Origin: Pisaster brevispinus
Taxonomy: Eukaryota > Echinodermata > Asteroidea > Forcipulatida > Asteriidae
Direction of reading: 5' to 3'
DNA: 64,000 nt
Assembly (NCBI GenBank): GCA_023634235.1
Contig: JAMKCF010000003.1
Span: 13,610,742-13,674,741 of the forward strand
Shown here one piece after another: positions 1 to 36,680 of the stretch. The notes under the pieces are model-generated. The model had not been told where the DNA came from. It did not search any database and saw nothing but the letters and a program-made list of their open reading frames with translations. The position numbers and the translations under genes are program-made. Numbering within the stretch: position 1 is the first letter of the stretch; each line of letters starts with the position of its first letter.

Positions 1-218
1 AGCATCACAAATGTCAAATATTGGACAGCAAAGTTTATGCTTTAACGCAAATATTAAATAGCAGTCAGCAAAGATTACTTTTACTTTTACCCGCCAAAGA
101 AAATTTACCTTGACTGTTTTGCCACCATAACAACACTTAATCCTACTTAAGATATTTCTTTGATACTAGAGGCATGCAACGAATGTCCTCACCCGGTAAC
201 TTTCTCTTTCTAAGACAC

Positions 219-3200
219 TCATATTCCTGTTATGTCGCAGAGGACAGCAGCAGTGTCTTGGAGGCTCACCTCATTCTCATTTGGTATCCTGGAGTCACTC
301 TCTGATGGAATGACCTGTGGTACATGCATGAGAGCCAGGGGTTGATAAAAAGGGTTGGGGGATGAGGAGGCATTCGGGGCGAGGTGATATAAGAAGGTCA
401 AGTAGGGGGATGGAAGAGGATAGAAGTAGAAAGTCAGCCTGGTTATGAAGCTGTGGAAATTTGTTCTTTCTCGTCTCTGTCTCATTTTAGTTTTCAGTTT
501 GTGCTGGTCCCATGAAGTGACCTTTATGGTCCACAGCCTGAAAATTTGTGTTTGATGGAGAAAATTGCGGTTGAAGTTGCACTTTTTTTCAAACTGCTGT
601 GTCAGATTCTGGCGTACTATTTTATATTGTACTTTTCAAGACATAAATAGAGCTAACTTTTTAATTTGAACACAGGCATGCAACTGCCCGATGAAAAAAA
701 AAGAGGAAATTTTCAAAGGCACAACGCAAGGTACCCTAGCAAATTTTGAGGTTTATTATGCTCTTAGGTGCATTCTTAGCATGTACTAGGCTTATTTCAC
801 ATTATTGTGGTTGTACATTGTTGTTGCCAAGCATATATAAGGCTTTTAACAAAAAATCGCCAAAAATTTGTTTTTTTCTTCTTTTTTTTTTCGATTTTTT
901 TTTTTTAGCGCTGATCATTTAAAAAAAACGCGGAAATCCGCGGAAACGCGGAAGAGTTGCATGCCTGTGAACAGAACTCTCAATGTGTCTTCATTCTTGC
1001 AATTATTTTAATGAGAAATTAATTCCTAAACACATACGTTACTTTGTGAAAATGAAAGAGAAAAAAAGAAAAGTTTTGCCCGCACCGCAGAGTGCTGTGT
1101 ACGAACGAGATTCTATAGGTCACTTCATTGTGAAAACGCTACGCTTCAATCTGTCCGACAGATAGGTTCTTCAGTGGGCTTGGGTTAGGGCTTATTTGAA
1201 GCCCCTTAAGGACAACACACGTCCGACTGATGGAGCCCACGGACAAGCCCAAGGCCAAGCCCAAGCTGTGGTTTCGAAAAACGTCATAGAAACCTCCAAA
1301 TCAGCAAAGTCTGGTACCTTTGTGCAATGCACAATCATTGAGTTGTGTGTCTCTTATGGAACCATGCAAAAACTTAACCTAAGCTACTTCGTCTATACAC
1401 TTATGTCTATCATAATCAATTGTGTAATAAACGCTTTATCTTAATTAAAAAAAATTATTATAATTATTAGAGTTATGATAACTGCACTATGATTAGTTTT
1501 CATAACTTTTTTTTTCTACACAAAAAGGAGTGAATAAATTTCACAAGGCCACAATATTGGTAAGGGTTTTCAAATATTCTGTAACTCTTCTCTGCTTAGG
1601 GATGGCTGGACTTTACTTCACTCACTCTGAACACGTTGCTGACTCCCAACACGCAGTTCATGATCTTACTGTAGTAGCACAACACGTACTTGGAGGTAGT
1701 ATCCTCTGGGAGATAGCTGGCCTTGAAAGTAACCTGGCATCCAGACTTTTGCTTTGTTTCTCCATCAGGCACTGCCCACACGTACGTGACATAGCTCCTA
1801 CTAGGCGTCTGGAATCCAACCTTTGATATACAAGATATTTAGTATTTTTAGCTCTTTATAAATCTGGAAACCAAGGAACAGCATTCTAAAAAAGTTTTTG
1901 TTGTTGTTGCAAGTTCTGGGCTAAAGCTGTTAAGCATAAAATATTGCTTAACAATTTTATTCGTTCCATGGAAATTAGCAGGGAACCAAGCACAAGCGAA
2001 GAACATTACGCAGTAATTTGGCTGGTAACCCACTTCTGCTAACAAAAGCCATGTTTAATTCTCGTGTAACTCTTCTAGTAAGGATTGGGGTGTAAAGCCA
2101 TCGGTTCAACGTGTTTGTGTAATGCACATAAAAGAACCCAGTACACTGGATCCCAATAGGTATCTCACCCATCCCATCTGACTCGCTTCTTACCTTGTAG
2201 AGCCCCACCCAGTCCCAACTACTCGTCTTGGCTGTGGGCGACATGATGTACCGACATTTAGCATCCTCCCCTCTCTGCCATCTCTCAATAGGGTCAAAGG
2301 TCACTAAAGGTCTAGCGGTTTCCATGGCGGCCTAAAGATCAAAAGTGAGTGCAAACAATATAAAGGTTACTGTAAGAAAAATCCATCTCATACACAATAA
2401 CGAAATTCCCCCCTTTATAAATTACCCGATGCCCAAAACTGGTAGATCCAAAGCTACATTAGCCTGATGGTTACAAGACAGGCTGTATCATCTGTGAGTG
2501 GAGAGAAGCAGACCACCCTATGGACCACTGCCTCAAATGCTTCTAACTATGCAGCTCCAAAGACCTCCCGAACTACAGTATTAATGCAAAACAATGCATG
2601 GACAAATGGAAAACGACCATTTGATGCATTGAAGATACGAACCTAACTATCATCGATCCATCAAAACCCAACCTGCATGTTCTGTTTGATTATGTTTGAT
2701 TGAGGATTGCACTTGTAAATTGATCATGCTTTACATGGAATCACGCACACTACCATAATCAGTGTCCAACAGTTTGGGTGGTAAGAGACTACTTGGATTT
2801 TGTTGGGAGTGAGGAAGTGTCGTAGCTAGTGCTTTTTAAATCAATCAAGGGAATTAAGGTTTTAAATGTCTGCTACATTATTGATTTTAAAGGGTTTTTT
2901 TTGTGGAGTGTCGTGGCCCAGTTGTCACCAGGCTCAAGTTCTGGTGTTGTCAGTTTGGATGTTAAGCGACCACAGTGTTGGATTTTGTTGAGGAAGGGTC
3001 TCCATGCTTTGTGAATCCAGCAAGGGAGTTAAGGTGTTAAATGTCTGCTATATCATTGATTTGAAAGGGGTTCATTTAGTGGAGTGTCGTGGCACAGTAG
3101 TCTAGAGCACTGGACTCAAGTTCTGGTGTTTTCAGAGTGTCCTGGCAATTGTGTCCTTGAGCAAGACACTTGGCCACAATTACTTTGTCCGTTGGATGGG

Positions 3201-6200
3201 ACATTAAGACATGCATCCATGCTGTGTACGTAATTCTCGTTCCGTAATTCTAGTTCCACAATGAACATTCTTTTAGCAGAGTAACGGATCAACTTACCCC
3301 TAATTTGAACTCAGCACTAACTGGCTTATGGTCGCTCCACCTTACATTGCCGTGGGAATTGTAGGTTACCAGCGTCACACAGTGCTCTGCTTCTTTCCCA
3401 ACATGCCTGGGGTGGACCTTCCACAGGACCCGATCTGTCCATGCAGGAGGGCGCTGTTTAGGACTTAAATCGTAAAAACACAATAAGTTAACAACGTTGC
3501 TTGAATAGCACATGGATTAAAAATATACTTAAAAATATTTTATGATAAAAGAAATGTGTACAATTAGGTTGTACCCCAGAATGTGAGTGAGTGAACGTTT
3601 TTTTCAAATCTTAAAAATACCATTTGTTTTTTTAGACATTTAAATATAGATCTGTATGCACCCTTTTCAGACAAAGACTGAGGTGTTACAACTTGTCATT
3701 TGCTATAAACTTGATTCACACATGTGATTCAAAATAATTTACATAATAGAACTTTAAGGTTACATTCATCTCATATGTATCACCTCATATTTATCTGACA
3801 AATTGAGTTCCAATATTTAAGTGCAACCTCCTCCCCCCCACCCGCTCAGCATTTTTCTTTTTCTTATTTAACAATACATACAGGGTTATCTATCTGACTA
3901 TCTATTTCTATTGCAGGTAAAGCCTTATGAATAAACAAACTATCTTTGCTACAAATTCTGCCACATTATGACACAGGCCCAGACTTTCAGATTCTCCAAT
4001 TAAAGAGCCCTTTGCAAAATGAAAATGGCCCTGCCCTCTCAAGAATGAAATCCAAACCTGATGATCAGAGGGCACAAACGCCATGACCTCTGTTGCCCTA
4101 GTCTTGGCCTCAATGTACCTTTCAAAAGTTCCCAAGACTTTAAAAGATTTTCCAAGGAAAGTGCCCATGGCAAAATGAAAATGGCCTTGCCCTCTCACAG
4201 ATGAAATTCCAGGCCAGCTGATCTAAAACAATTACGAAAAAATGATGATCACCTTGTGTCAAACTCATCAGATTGGAAATCATACTTGTAGGTCGGGATG
4301 AAAGTAACGGGCCCTTCTTGAAACCCCTGGAATGAGATCTTGCTTCTCATGGAGAGCTTTAGTTGATCTTTCTCCAGAAGGACGTGGAGCTTCTTGGGCG
4401 AACTCAGGAACTTGATTGCCTCCACAGATAAATCCTCAATGCGATAATTGAGGTCCCCGAACCAAATGATGTAGCTAATAAATGAAAGTAATTACACATC
4501 AGAGCTAATTTTGATAAATTTATGAAATTTCATACTTTTTTATTAAATGTTTTTGTAATAGCCCTGTGAAGTTTGACAGGTAGTCCCATCTTCTTTTCCA
4601 TTAGACTAACTGTGATTCTATCCTATAAAGGACAATGTTTCTACAATTTGAATTCATCTGCATTTTGTCTTTAACTTTGCAAAGTAGACCTTCATCATGT
4701 AGCCTCCTGGGTTCGAAATAAACCAACAGTCCAGTAATTTTAGAACGTGCCCAGAAACCCCATTAGAGACACACTCTCGAGAAAAGTGCGCCCTATTTCA
4801 TTCTTAACTTATTTCTTATAAAGGTTTTATAGCAGTACCAGTACCCTTCAATCAGTTATCACAACAGCTGCATCGAAATAGGATATCCCCACTGGGCATG
4901 CTGGGGGAGCATACAGTAGGGCGCTAAGGGCAAATTGACAGGTTAAATACTTCGAGGTTTTCCCATAGACTGTAATAGGTCGCATTTTTTACGAGACTCT
5001 AATGCCCAAAACAAACCAAGTCCTGCAGTCTAGTGATTTGCAAACACATATTTTTTGAAGATTTGTTGATGTATACTTATTAGACACCTTGCATTGGACG
5101 CCATCTTTGATGTCAAACAATAGAAACATGCACACCTGTGCGCCAATGATAATAATAATAATAGTAATAATACTATTTATAAAGCGCAAAGCAAATCCAC
5201 CCAAAGGGTGCTCAAGGCACTCACAAGAAGAAAAAATAATGAAATAAAACGTGCCATTAGGTGGGATTTCAGTTTGCTTTTGAAATTATCAATAGTCTCA
5301 CATGTCTTGACTGAGTTAGGGAGTTTTGATAGCTCTTCATTGACCTCAGTAAGGGGACTGTTTTGGGCTTGTGACGTCATTTGCAAGGGGTTCCTATTCG
5401 ACAAAATTTCACGGTCTCACGTTTTGACCTTAGCAGAGTCTTTTTCAAATGATAAATGACAACATAGGTATACTGCAATCAGGTGGAAATGTAGTGAAAA
5501 GAAAACGCATGTTATAAGCGTATTAATACAGATCATAAGTTTAAGGAATTCAAAAAGGTTCAAAGCCAAAACGGGACTCACTCATGATCTAAAATGGTTG
5601 GCGTTTTCGGGTGGGTGAAGGTTTGACTGGTTACGATTGTCTGGTATTCTTTATCTCTATCGGCCCAGTACTCTTGATGAGCTGCTAGATGAGAATTAAT
5701 GAGGCAAAGCGATCGGTCGTAACAGTCCATCCGTGTTGATACTGCCCCCTTGTTTCCCTGTAAAATAATCAAGCTCTTTCATTAAAATCCTCCTACTACT
5801 AGCGTGTTTCTGGAGAGAACCAACCCAGTGTGAGCCAGCGGGTAGTCGGCTCCCTGTTCTGTTGCCCTCCACGTCTTGCTGCCGATGCTTGATGAGGGTG
5901 GAGGACACAGGTAAATACAACGCTGAGGCACATAATGCTTATGTGGAGAGTAGAGCCATTGCCCAAAGTGCTTCAATGGGAGTGGTAATCTGGAGAAGCC
6001 ACCAGCTGTCCTCAATTGCAATGGAATTTGGGACACTGTTGGAAGAGATAAAGTTCTCAACCTTGGTCAGTTTCTGCAGTGGCACTGTTCAACCATGCAT
6101 ACAAATAACACATAGGAAAGTGTTGCATGGGTTACTTCACCATTACGTGCATAGCATAAAAGGCAGATTTTGACTGAAGCATCTTGGAGAATGCACCTAT

Positions 6201-9200
6201 AGAAGGGTTTTAATACAACATCACTTTTGACTTTTGACTGAAAGCCTTGTTCCTTTAATCCTCTTTAAAAATAAGTACGGCCTCATGTGGTCAGTTTGGT
6301 TGTCCTGCACTAAATCCATCAAATTCTGGCAAAACCTTATCCCGAGTTCTGTGAAAAAAATCTACAGGTAAATCACTCGGGTGGGATTCGAACCCACAAC
6401 CTTTGTATTGCTAGAGCAGATGTCTTACCACTAGACCACCGAGCTAGCTAGAGGCAGTTCGAATCCTCTGTTTTTGTAACGGGTACCGCAACGATCTAAT
6501 AGATGTTAAAGAAAACAACTTTATTAAATTTTTTCATGGAACTCAGGAACTATAGAAGGGTTTTAATACAACATCCCTTTTGACTTTTGACTGGAAGCCT
6601 TGCCCTCCTCTTTAAAAATAAGTACGGCCTCATGTGGTCAGTTTGGTTGTCCCGCACTAAATCCTTCAAACTCTGGCAAAACCTTATCCCGAGTTCTGTG
6701 AAAAAAATCTACAGGTAAATCACTCTGGTGGGATTCGAACCCACAACCTTTGTATTGCTAGAGCACATGTCTTACCACTAGACCACCGAGCTAGCTAGAG
6801 GCAGTACGAATCCTCTGTTTTTGTATCGGGTACCGCAACGATCTAATAGATGTTAATTTTGTATCGGGATAAAGAAAACAACTTTATTGAATTTTTTCAT
6901 GGAACTCAGGAACTATAGAAGGGTTTTAATACAACATCACTTTTGACTTTTGACTGGAAGCCTTGTTCCTTTAATCCTCTTTAAAAATAAGTACGGCCTC
7001 ATGTGGTCAGTTTGGTTGTCCCGCACTAAATCCATCAAACTCTGGCAAAACCTTATCCCGAGTTCTGTGAAAAAAATCTACAGGTAAATCACTCTGGTGG
7101 GATTCGAACCCACAACCTTTGTATTGCTAGAGCACATGTCTTACCACTAGACCACCGAGCTACATGTAGCTAGAGGCAATACGAATCCTCTGTTTTTGTA
7201 ACGGGTACCGCAACGATCTAATAGATGTTAATTTTGTTTCGGGGATAGAGAAAACAACTTTGTTGAATTTTTTCATGGAACTCAGGAAATTGTGAGTATA
7301 CAGTGCTTAATACACATAGGTGTACAGAACTCAGGAAATTACTGAGTATACAGTGCTTAATACACATAGCTGTACAGAACTCAGGAAATTACTGAGTATA
7401 CAGTGCTCAATACACATAGGTGTAAGGTGAAGAACAAAATTATATTCTTTATCCCTGATGCAAAATTAACAACTACATATTGTTATGTTTGTGCCATATT
7501 AACTCAATCTAACTAGATCTGAACTCATATCTGAGCAGATCACACCTGCACTGTGGCTTTTTAGAGCCTCGTGAAAGGCAATATCCATGATTTCTTCTTT
7601 AAACAGTTCCAACTTCTGGCTTTAAGGACCGAATCCCCTTCATCCCTGTCAAGGCTGCAGATCCACTTACCCACGTGCCCCCGAGCCCCGTCCTGGTAAA
7701 GTCTGTCTGGATGTCTCGTATAAAAGGCAAGTGAAGCATGCGGACAAATAGCAGCTGAACAATGCCCTGGAGACGGACGGAACTCACCTGATACAAATTA
7801 GAAAGCAATTATGATTTAATAATAATAACAATAATAGTGGCTTCTTATATAGCACTCAAATCCGTCGCTCAGTAATGTTCATGGCACTCCGACATTCAGT
7901 ATTTTTCTTGCAAGGTACGTGGAGCTACGTGTTGTAGTATGAGACCTATTCCTTTACATAGCACCATGTAATGGTTTACAAGGTGCTGTGGCGCAACATG
8001 CAGCCAATCAAACCAGGCACACCAGGGCAAACGCATCCTCTTTGCAATAAGTGCACTGGTTTTTTTTACGCGCCTTACACAACACACGGGACCACAACCG
8101 GGACTCGAACCCACACTCTGCTAATCAAAAACACCAGAGCTTGAGTCCGGTGCCTTGACGTGCCAGACTACGATTTGGTAATATGATCTTATTAATGGCT
8201 TACATGTTTCCAACCTTACTCCCCAGGCCCACTTGCCTACAAGTGACCTCAGTCCTCCATTCTTATTGTCTAGATTGGAGAGTTTGCCTGGCCCTGTGGT
8301 TTTGGTTATTTAGGCCAAACAGTCCTCAATCTTCTGCAATCAGACAACTTCATGAAAAGTATTTGGGAGGAGTTGGGAGGAAAGACCTTTGTCACAAAGA
8401 GCATTTTTTACAGAAACCTTGGAGACAATCAACTGTATAGCATGCAAAAGGAACTCTTCAGTGGCACAAGAGGCATTTTTCATACAGTGTCTTACTATCC
8501 CCAAGAAAATATAATGTGAAAATTGAAATGTCTATATTTTGCCTTCATGGAGATTGCCTGAAACTGGTTGCCTGTAAAATCCCTCGTGTGACATGGCTGT
8601 ATGGTAATTACACTTTCCATCAAAATTATCTTCACTTTATAAACCAATACTCACCATGACATAACCCTTAGAGCAGACACATGACGATATGACCTCCGTC
8701 CAGGGGTCATCGCTCAGCGTACTCTGAATGACCTCATGAGGTTTTGAACTGACCTCTTGGAGACCAAAAGCATAAAGGTCAGGGGCATCACGAATGTGCA
8801 GAAGGATGAGATCTTGAAGGAGTTCCTGAGGTGGTTCTAAGGTGGCAACGTTATAGGTGCATACCACAAGTCTGCAATTTACAACAAAGACAACAAAAGT
8901 AAACAAAGAATGTAAGATATTATGCAAGGGGCTGTGGGGAGCTGCCATTTCATAACTGTTTTAATACTTTTAAAATGTGTATTACGTATAATTTTGTAAG
9001 GAATTGTGTACCACAATTGTGTGGTTTTTAGTGCGTAACTAACTTTTCATGTATATTTTAATGTTTTTAGACATGCAAAACCACTATGCATTTCACATAA
9101 TTGTGTGTATATGTGACAATAAAACAACTATAGAAGAGAACTTTTAGGCCTTTCTCAAGCTCATTCTTGGTTTTGTTCCATTTTTTTTTATGTAGGCCTA

Positions 9201-10228
9201 TTCCCAGATAGTTGGGGATATGCTTCTGACGCCGAACTAAAAAATATGTCTGTGTCAAAAATTTCTCGGGCTTCTTGATCTCCATGATAGTCTCAGGGAA
9301 AGAATTTCAAAGCCTTGCGTAGTATGGTGTGAAGAATCGCTTTATACCATCTGTCCAATTGGTCCAGTCAAGGGAAAATAATCAGAACTTGAAGATATTG
9401 TGGGTCGACAGAAGCACTTTTTGTTGGGGATGGTGACGTTCCCAAGGATAGGACATTTTCCACAAGCTGCTTGGTGAATAATGGACAGGCCAGCAGCGTC
9501 ATGACGGAGTTGTGGCGATCATAAACCTCTGGTCCCATCCCAAAGTAGATTTCATGTGTGATTGGAGCTGAGACAGGTAGATTGGTCAAAACATAAAATG
9601 ATATTGCTTCTGCTTCTACAACTGTGTTTGTACTCAGCAGTGTCTGTAAGTCAAGACTCACAGTATTATAAGTAACGCCAAGTAGCAATTAAACTTTTAT
9701 AAACATTTATATAACCGCATTCAATATGTCTTGCCTACTCCTAATAACTCCACGAACGATAGCGGAACGAACCGCATAGTTCTAGGAGTATGTCTTGCCC
9801 TTCCTCCTTAAAGTAGCATGTCGAGTTCATATATTATTATTAATAATAATGATAATAAAGACTAACTAAAGTTAAGACTAAAACTAAAAGAGGCTTAAGT
9901 TTTAATATTCTAGGTCCATACAATTTCAATTACCAAATACTTTATTACTGAATACTGGTAATGGTAGCGTACTAATATACCAAATGAGTGCCTCGCATTC
10001 CAAATACTACGTGCAGTTAGGATTCATCTGTCATTGCTTTTAAATTTCTGTATTTCCTTTCATTAACACTACATGACCATGATGACTAGGGAGATGTATT
10101 GTAAGGAGTGGGATGGGGCGTAAACAATGATTTTTTATTTTGCTAAACATCGCCATCATCATCACAACTTTCACTTTCACTTTTCAGTTTCATTATCACA
10201 ATAATATTTCTTACCTCAACTCTGCCAT
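219..10228 (-). CDS. INPP5K: Inositol polyphosphate 5-phosphatase with SKICH domain (INPP5K-like), 9 coding exons
   Basis: Predicted to remove the 5-phosphate from phosphoinositides and soluble inositol phosphates. Exons (minus): 10215-10228, 8655-8871, 7671-7787, 5582-5757, 4253-4474, 3298-3463, 2194-2331, 1626-1808, 219-314. They total 1329 nt, 442 aa plus stop, close to the roughly 450 aa of vertebrate INPP5K. All junctions are GT-AG and keep frame. The start lies in exon 1, which codes MAELR with its last codon completed by exon 2. Visible motifs: TYNVAT (Asn12), GLQEV (Glu44), GNKGAV (117-122), NSHLAAH (137-143), WFGDLNYRI (179-187), PAWTDRVLW (from 255) and SDHKPV (Asp293, His294), the catalytic set of the family. 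Residues about 305-411 form the SKICH domain (SSWDWVGLYK; YVLCYYS; VLGVSNVF), the membrane-targeting part of INPP5K/INPP5J. There is no proline-rich N-terminus as in INPP5J, so INPP5K fits best. No canonical AATAAA is seen in the last 218 bases. The gene is divergent from HPD. The C-terminal 31 residues (exon 9) are the least certain, because a GTGAGC donor also lies inside that exon. Confidence 0.93.
2895..3220 (+). repeat. tRNA-Leu-like SINE fragments (two partial copies)
   Basis: Two adjacent partial copies of a repeat whose head resembles tRNA-Leu (a GGACTCAAGTTCTGGTG block), followed by a conserved TTGAGCAAGACACTTGG block. The same blocks occur at 7811-8175, 23335-23765 and 33815-34215. 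The copies lie in intron 6 of the 5-phosphatase gene, just upstream of its SKICH exon. Confidence 0.7.
3955..4215 (-). repeat. Dispersed repeat with internal duplication
   Basis: A block containing GCAAAATGAAAATGGCC and TGCCCTCTCA occurs twice here (about 3983-4055 and 4139-4215). A diverged inverted copy lies near 52660-52830 and a shorter relative near 51110-51200. ORFs across it are low complexity and end in the repeat, so I read it as non-coding. It lies in intron 5 of the 5-phosphatase gene. Confidence 0.55.
5145..5453 (-). repeat. LINE/SINE 3'-tail-like repeat with (AAT)n end
   Basis: It starts with an AAT microsatellite followed, on the minus strand, by the GCGCTTTATAAATAGTA block typical of L2/CR1-type 3' tails. 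It ends in the motif ACGTTTTGACCTTAGCAGAG, also found in the hairpin at 43886-43984. The family assignment rests on pattern only. It lies in intron 4 of the 5-phosphatase gene. Confidence 0.5.
6197..7275 (-). repeat. Three tandem copies of a ~355-bp tRNA-derived SINE
   Basis: Three head-to-tail units begin with CTATAGAAGGGTTTTAATAC at about 6197, 6550 and 6913. Each carries a minus-strand tRNA-like head with an A box (TGGTCTAGTGG) and B box (GGTTCGAATCC), at about 6381-6455, 6735-6808 and 7098-7170. The T arm folds (GTGGG/CCCAC) but the anticodon arm is poor, so these are SINE heads rather than tRNA genes. A diverged tail of the same family lies at 20155-20260. The array sits in intron 3 of the 5-phosphatase gene. 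Confidence 0.8.
7277..7426 (+). repeat. Minisatellite, three ~50-bp units
   Basis: Three near-identical units start with GAACTCAGGAAATT near 7278, 7327 and 7377 and contain GAGTATACAGTGCT. They directly follow the tandem SINE units and appear to be an expanded SINE tail; a related sequence is found near 20205. Confidence 0.8.
7811..8175 (-). mobile_element. tRNA-Leu-derived SINE, near full length
   Basis: Read on the minus strand it starts with a tRNA-Leu(CAA)-like head (ACTCAAGCTCTGGTG, then GGGTTCGAGTCC), passes through a conserved body and ends in an ATT-rich microsatellite. The relative at 33815-34215 has the same order. The head keeps A and B boxes but the body is not tRNA. It lies in intron 2 of the 5-phosphatase gene. 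Confidence 0.75.
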
Positions 10229-10590
10229 GATGAAAACGGTACACTGTCACTCTATCACTGGACAACCAAAACATATGCAAAAGTCACACGAATGGGTAAG
10301 ATCGGAGAGTACACGAGCGGGAAAATTCACTGATCCAGAGTAGAAAGCAGTGGCACTCTGGCTGTGTTTTGTTTTGGTTGTTGGTTTTGGGTTTTATTAT
10401 CGATGAATGTCCTAATATGATCGTCTTAGCTAGCGCCCTCAATTGTTCCGATTTGAATCGGGTCTAAAACGTGAACGCACGAACGGGGCCGACGGGCGAA
10501 GGATCGGAGGAGAGACTAAGAACTGCTGATGGTGCTGCACATGACGGACACGTAATTTTTGCCTCTAGCCCAGTGTCGCATCTCATCAAA
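10229..10590. promoter_or_regulatory. Divergent (bidirectional) promoter segment between INPP5K-like and HPD
   Basis: The two start codons are 362 bp apart in opposite orientation. The HPD-proximal half, about 10430-10590, is richer in CpG (ACGTGAACGCACGAACGGGG) than the surrounding AT-rich introns. No clear TATA box is seen near either start. Transcription start sites cannot be placed from sequence alone. Confidence 0.65.
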
Positions 10591-34655
<24,065 letters not shown>

Positions 34656-34730
34656 GCTCTTCCACACTGCAAGGATGTCGAGGCAGCTGAACAGGACTTG
34701 ACATCTTCTGTCATCAGCAAACGCAGAAAA

Positions 34731-34736
34731 AATAAA
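34731..34736 (+). terminator. Poly(A) signal of HPD
   Basis: AATAAA lies 76 bases after the HPD stop codon and is the first canonical signal downstream. Confidence 0.6.
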
Positions 34737-36412
34737 ACCCTTCCCCGGTGTACTTTTTCTTCCTTGAGTTTTGTCCCCTCCTACTTGTACCTTTCTATAA
34801 TATTTTTCCCCTGTCCTAAATTTGCTGTGAAATGCTGAACCCTTCAGAGACCTTAGCGACTGCAACTGGGTTGAAATAATTTCAGCGGCAAACAGCCACA
34901 ACATCTGACCCATTGCCCTTCAGAGAAGGTCGTGTATGTCTTGTGATGAATTCTAAATTGTCCATAAACAAAATCTTATGAAAATAAGACTTTGCTGTTG
35001 TTGTGTTTTTTTGTTTGGTTGGTGATATTCTTCTTGAATAGATTTGTTTGCATATGGCATCATCACATGCTCAAACACCGCCCTCCCTGAGGTCAAAGGA
35101 AGACGTACCATTGGCTTTGAGTTGTCCGCGCCGCATCCACAAATTTGCATTTTCATTGTGCAAGGACGTTACACGTGGCCACTGCCTGCCCACGGTCTGC
35201 CATTTTAGGAGTCAAATCTCATGTAAAGATACAATGAGCATGTTGTCCGCAATGCGCACTGGCATGCTGACTACACAGTACAACACAAATGGAACTCCCA
35301 AAATGGCGCAGTTAAGAGCTACTGTTGTGATGACGTCGGGTGAATTGAGTCAATAGAACATCAGTCATTCCTGAGCGTATGTCTTGGGGGCGTAGGTGAT
35401 TTCTGAGGGGTAAAACAGCTTCAATTATCCATTATCATTTATTAATTTGAGATCATATATTCATTTGAGATCATTAATTCGTTTGAGATTATTTATTCTT
35501 TTGAGATTCTTTGTCTGAAAAACAGCATTATCTAAGATATTCTGCCTTATTAATTTGGTTTGTATTTGTTTTGTTATTATAAAGAAAGTTCTTTCCTGTT
35601 TTGTTTGTTTTCATAATATTTTGCCATAGGGTTTATAGACAGCCAGGAAGCATTGCCAGGAAGCACAGTTTTTTCGCTTTTGGATAATCACTTCCTTATC
35701 ACATAGAAAATATTCCAACAATGTTTTTTGAAAGCGGAACATTAAAATATTAACCCCACTATGGCTGAACAATCTTACTCCCCTTCTTTGATCTTAACCC
35801 TTTGCATGTAAACTCTGCTTGCATCATAAGATGTGAGCGTGGTGTTTGGCCAATCGTTCAAAACAACACAATTGCAGCTTTTGTTGTGTAACGATGGTGT
35901 ACATAATTGTACCCTCTTGCTCATTTGAAGTGTGCTTTTTATTTTCCCACGCATCTATTTAACTGTATGAGTTAACAAGAAGTGTCTAAGAGATGCTTAT
36001 TGTTCAGTTTATAATCCCCGTATCCCTTGGGTCTCATCTCAGATTGGGAAAAGTGGCAATCCATACACCCCCTCCCCCCCCCCCAAAAAAAAGGTCTTAT
36101 GGTCATGTGCAAAGTCAAATTTACTCCTTTTGTGAAAACTTAGCATGTTGTGTACTGTGTACATTATTCTCTCTTCTTCTTTTTCGTCCCTAATTTTGTT
36201 TCTAAATACTGGTTAAACAGTTCAAATTGGTAAAAGTCTGATTTATTTTTCTTTTTTCTTAAGTTGCTTAGAGACAATGTTTCTCCACTTCTAAACTTTA
36301 CATTTAGCCTGGAATGATGACAAAAAGATGTATTTTGATTTAGCAAGCATGGTATGATGTCATTTTAGAAATGACAGATTAGTCATCCTTTCAATTTCCA
36401 TCCTAAACGCAG
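34737..36412. other. Intergenic DNA downstream of HPD
   Basis: Apart from the short element at 35199-35307 I see only AT-rich DNA, a TTTGAGAT microrepeat (35446-35515) and a poly(C)-poly(A) junction near 36070. No coding exon is supported. Confidence 0.5.
35199..35307. mobile_element. Short MITE-like element, GCCATTTTAGGAGT ends
   Basis: Inverted ends GCCATTTTAGGAGT and ACTCCCAAAATGGC. Related single ends, followed by AGATTATTGTGATGA-type sequence, appear near 34245 and 41565. The ORF at 35048-35356 runs across it and is not supported. Confidence 0.5.
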
Positions 36413-36680
36413 TATTGAACAAAGAATGAATAATTTGGTGTCGAACAAAGACAAATTGACTAGAGCAGCACTTGAACCTGTGACCTTCAGAATAACGTGC
36501 TGGTGCTCTACCAACTGAGCTATCTAGTCCTAATGTTGTGTGGTCGCCCTATTTTTACAATGTCTTTGTTCGGGGGTTACGTTAATCTGAAGGTCGCAGC
36601 TTCAAGTCCTGCTCCAGTCCAAAAAAAATTTCAGCCCTAAAATATTTTGAAATTGCCCAGTTCATTTCCATTGTGGTTTA
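36413..36680 (-). mobile_element. tRNA-Lys-like SINE, head-to-head truncated pair
   Basis: A minus-strand head (CTCAGTTGGTAGAGC) at about 36460-36535 is followed by a plus-strand half copy (TTAATCTGAAGGTCGCAGC) at about 36575-36670. This is the same inverted layout as 21390-21840 with a shorter middle. Confidence 0.65.

Noticed and set aside
5782..6173. Overlapping 92- and 103-residue ORFs in intron 3 of the 5-phosphatase gene
   Set aside because: They lie between two well-defined exons with matching phases, show no domain, and the sequence looks like old repeat DNA.
6381..6455. tRNA gene (A and B boxes, good T arm)
   Set aside because: The anticodon arm does not fold, and the same sequence recurs in three tandem repeat units, so it is a SINE head. 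The same reasoning removes the Lys-like copies at 21449, 25106, 36460 and 61990 and the Leu-like heads.
9368..9688. 106-residue minus-strand ORF in intron 1 of the 5-phosphatase gene
   Set aside because: It has an acceptor-like CTTACAG and a fairly protein-like composition, but I recognise no family and the gene model is complete and in frame without it.
35048..35356. 102-residue plus ORF downstream of HPD
   Set aside because: It runs across a short inverted-repeat element whose ends recur elsewhere; no homology.
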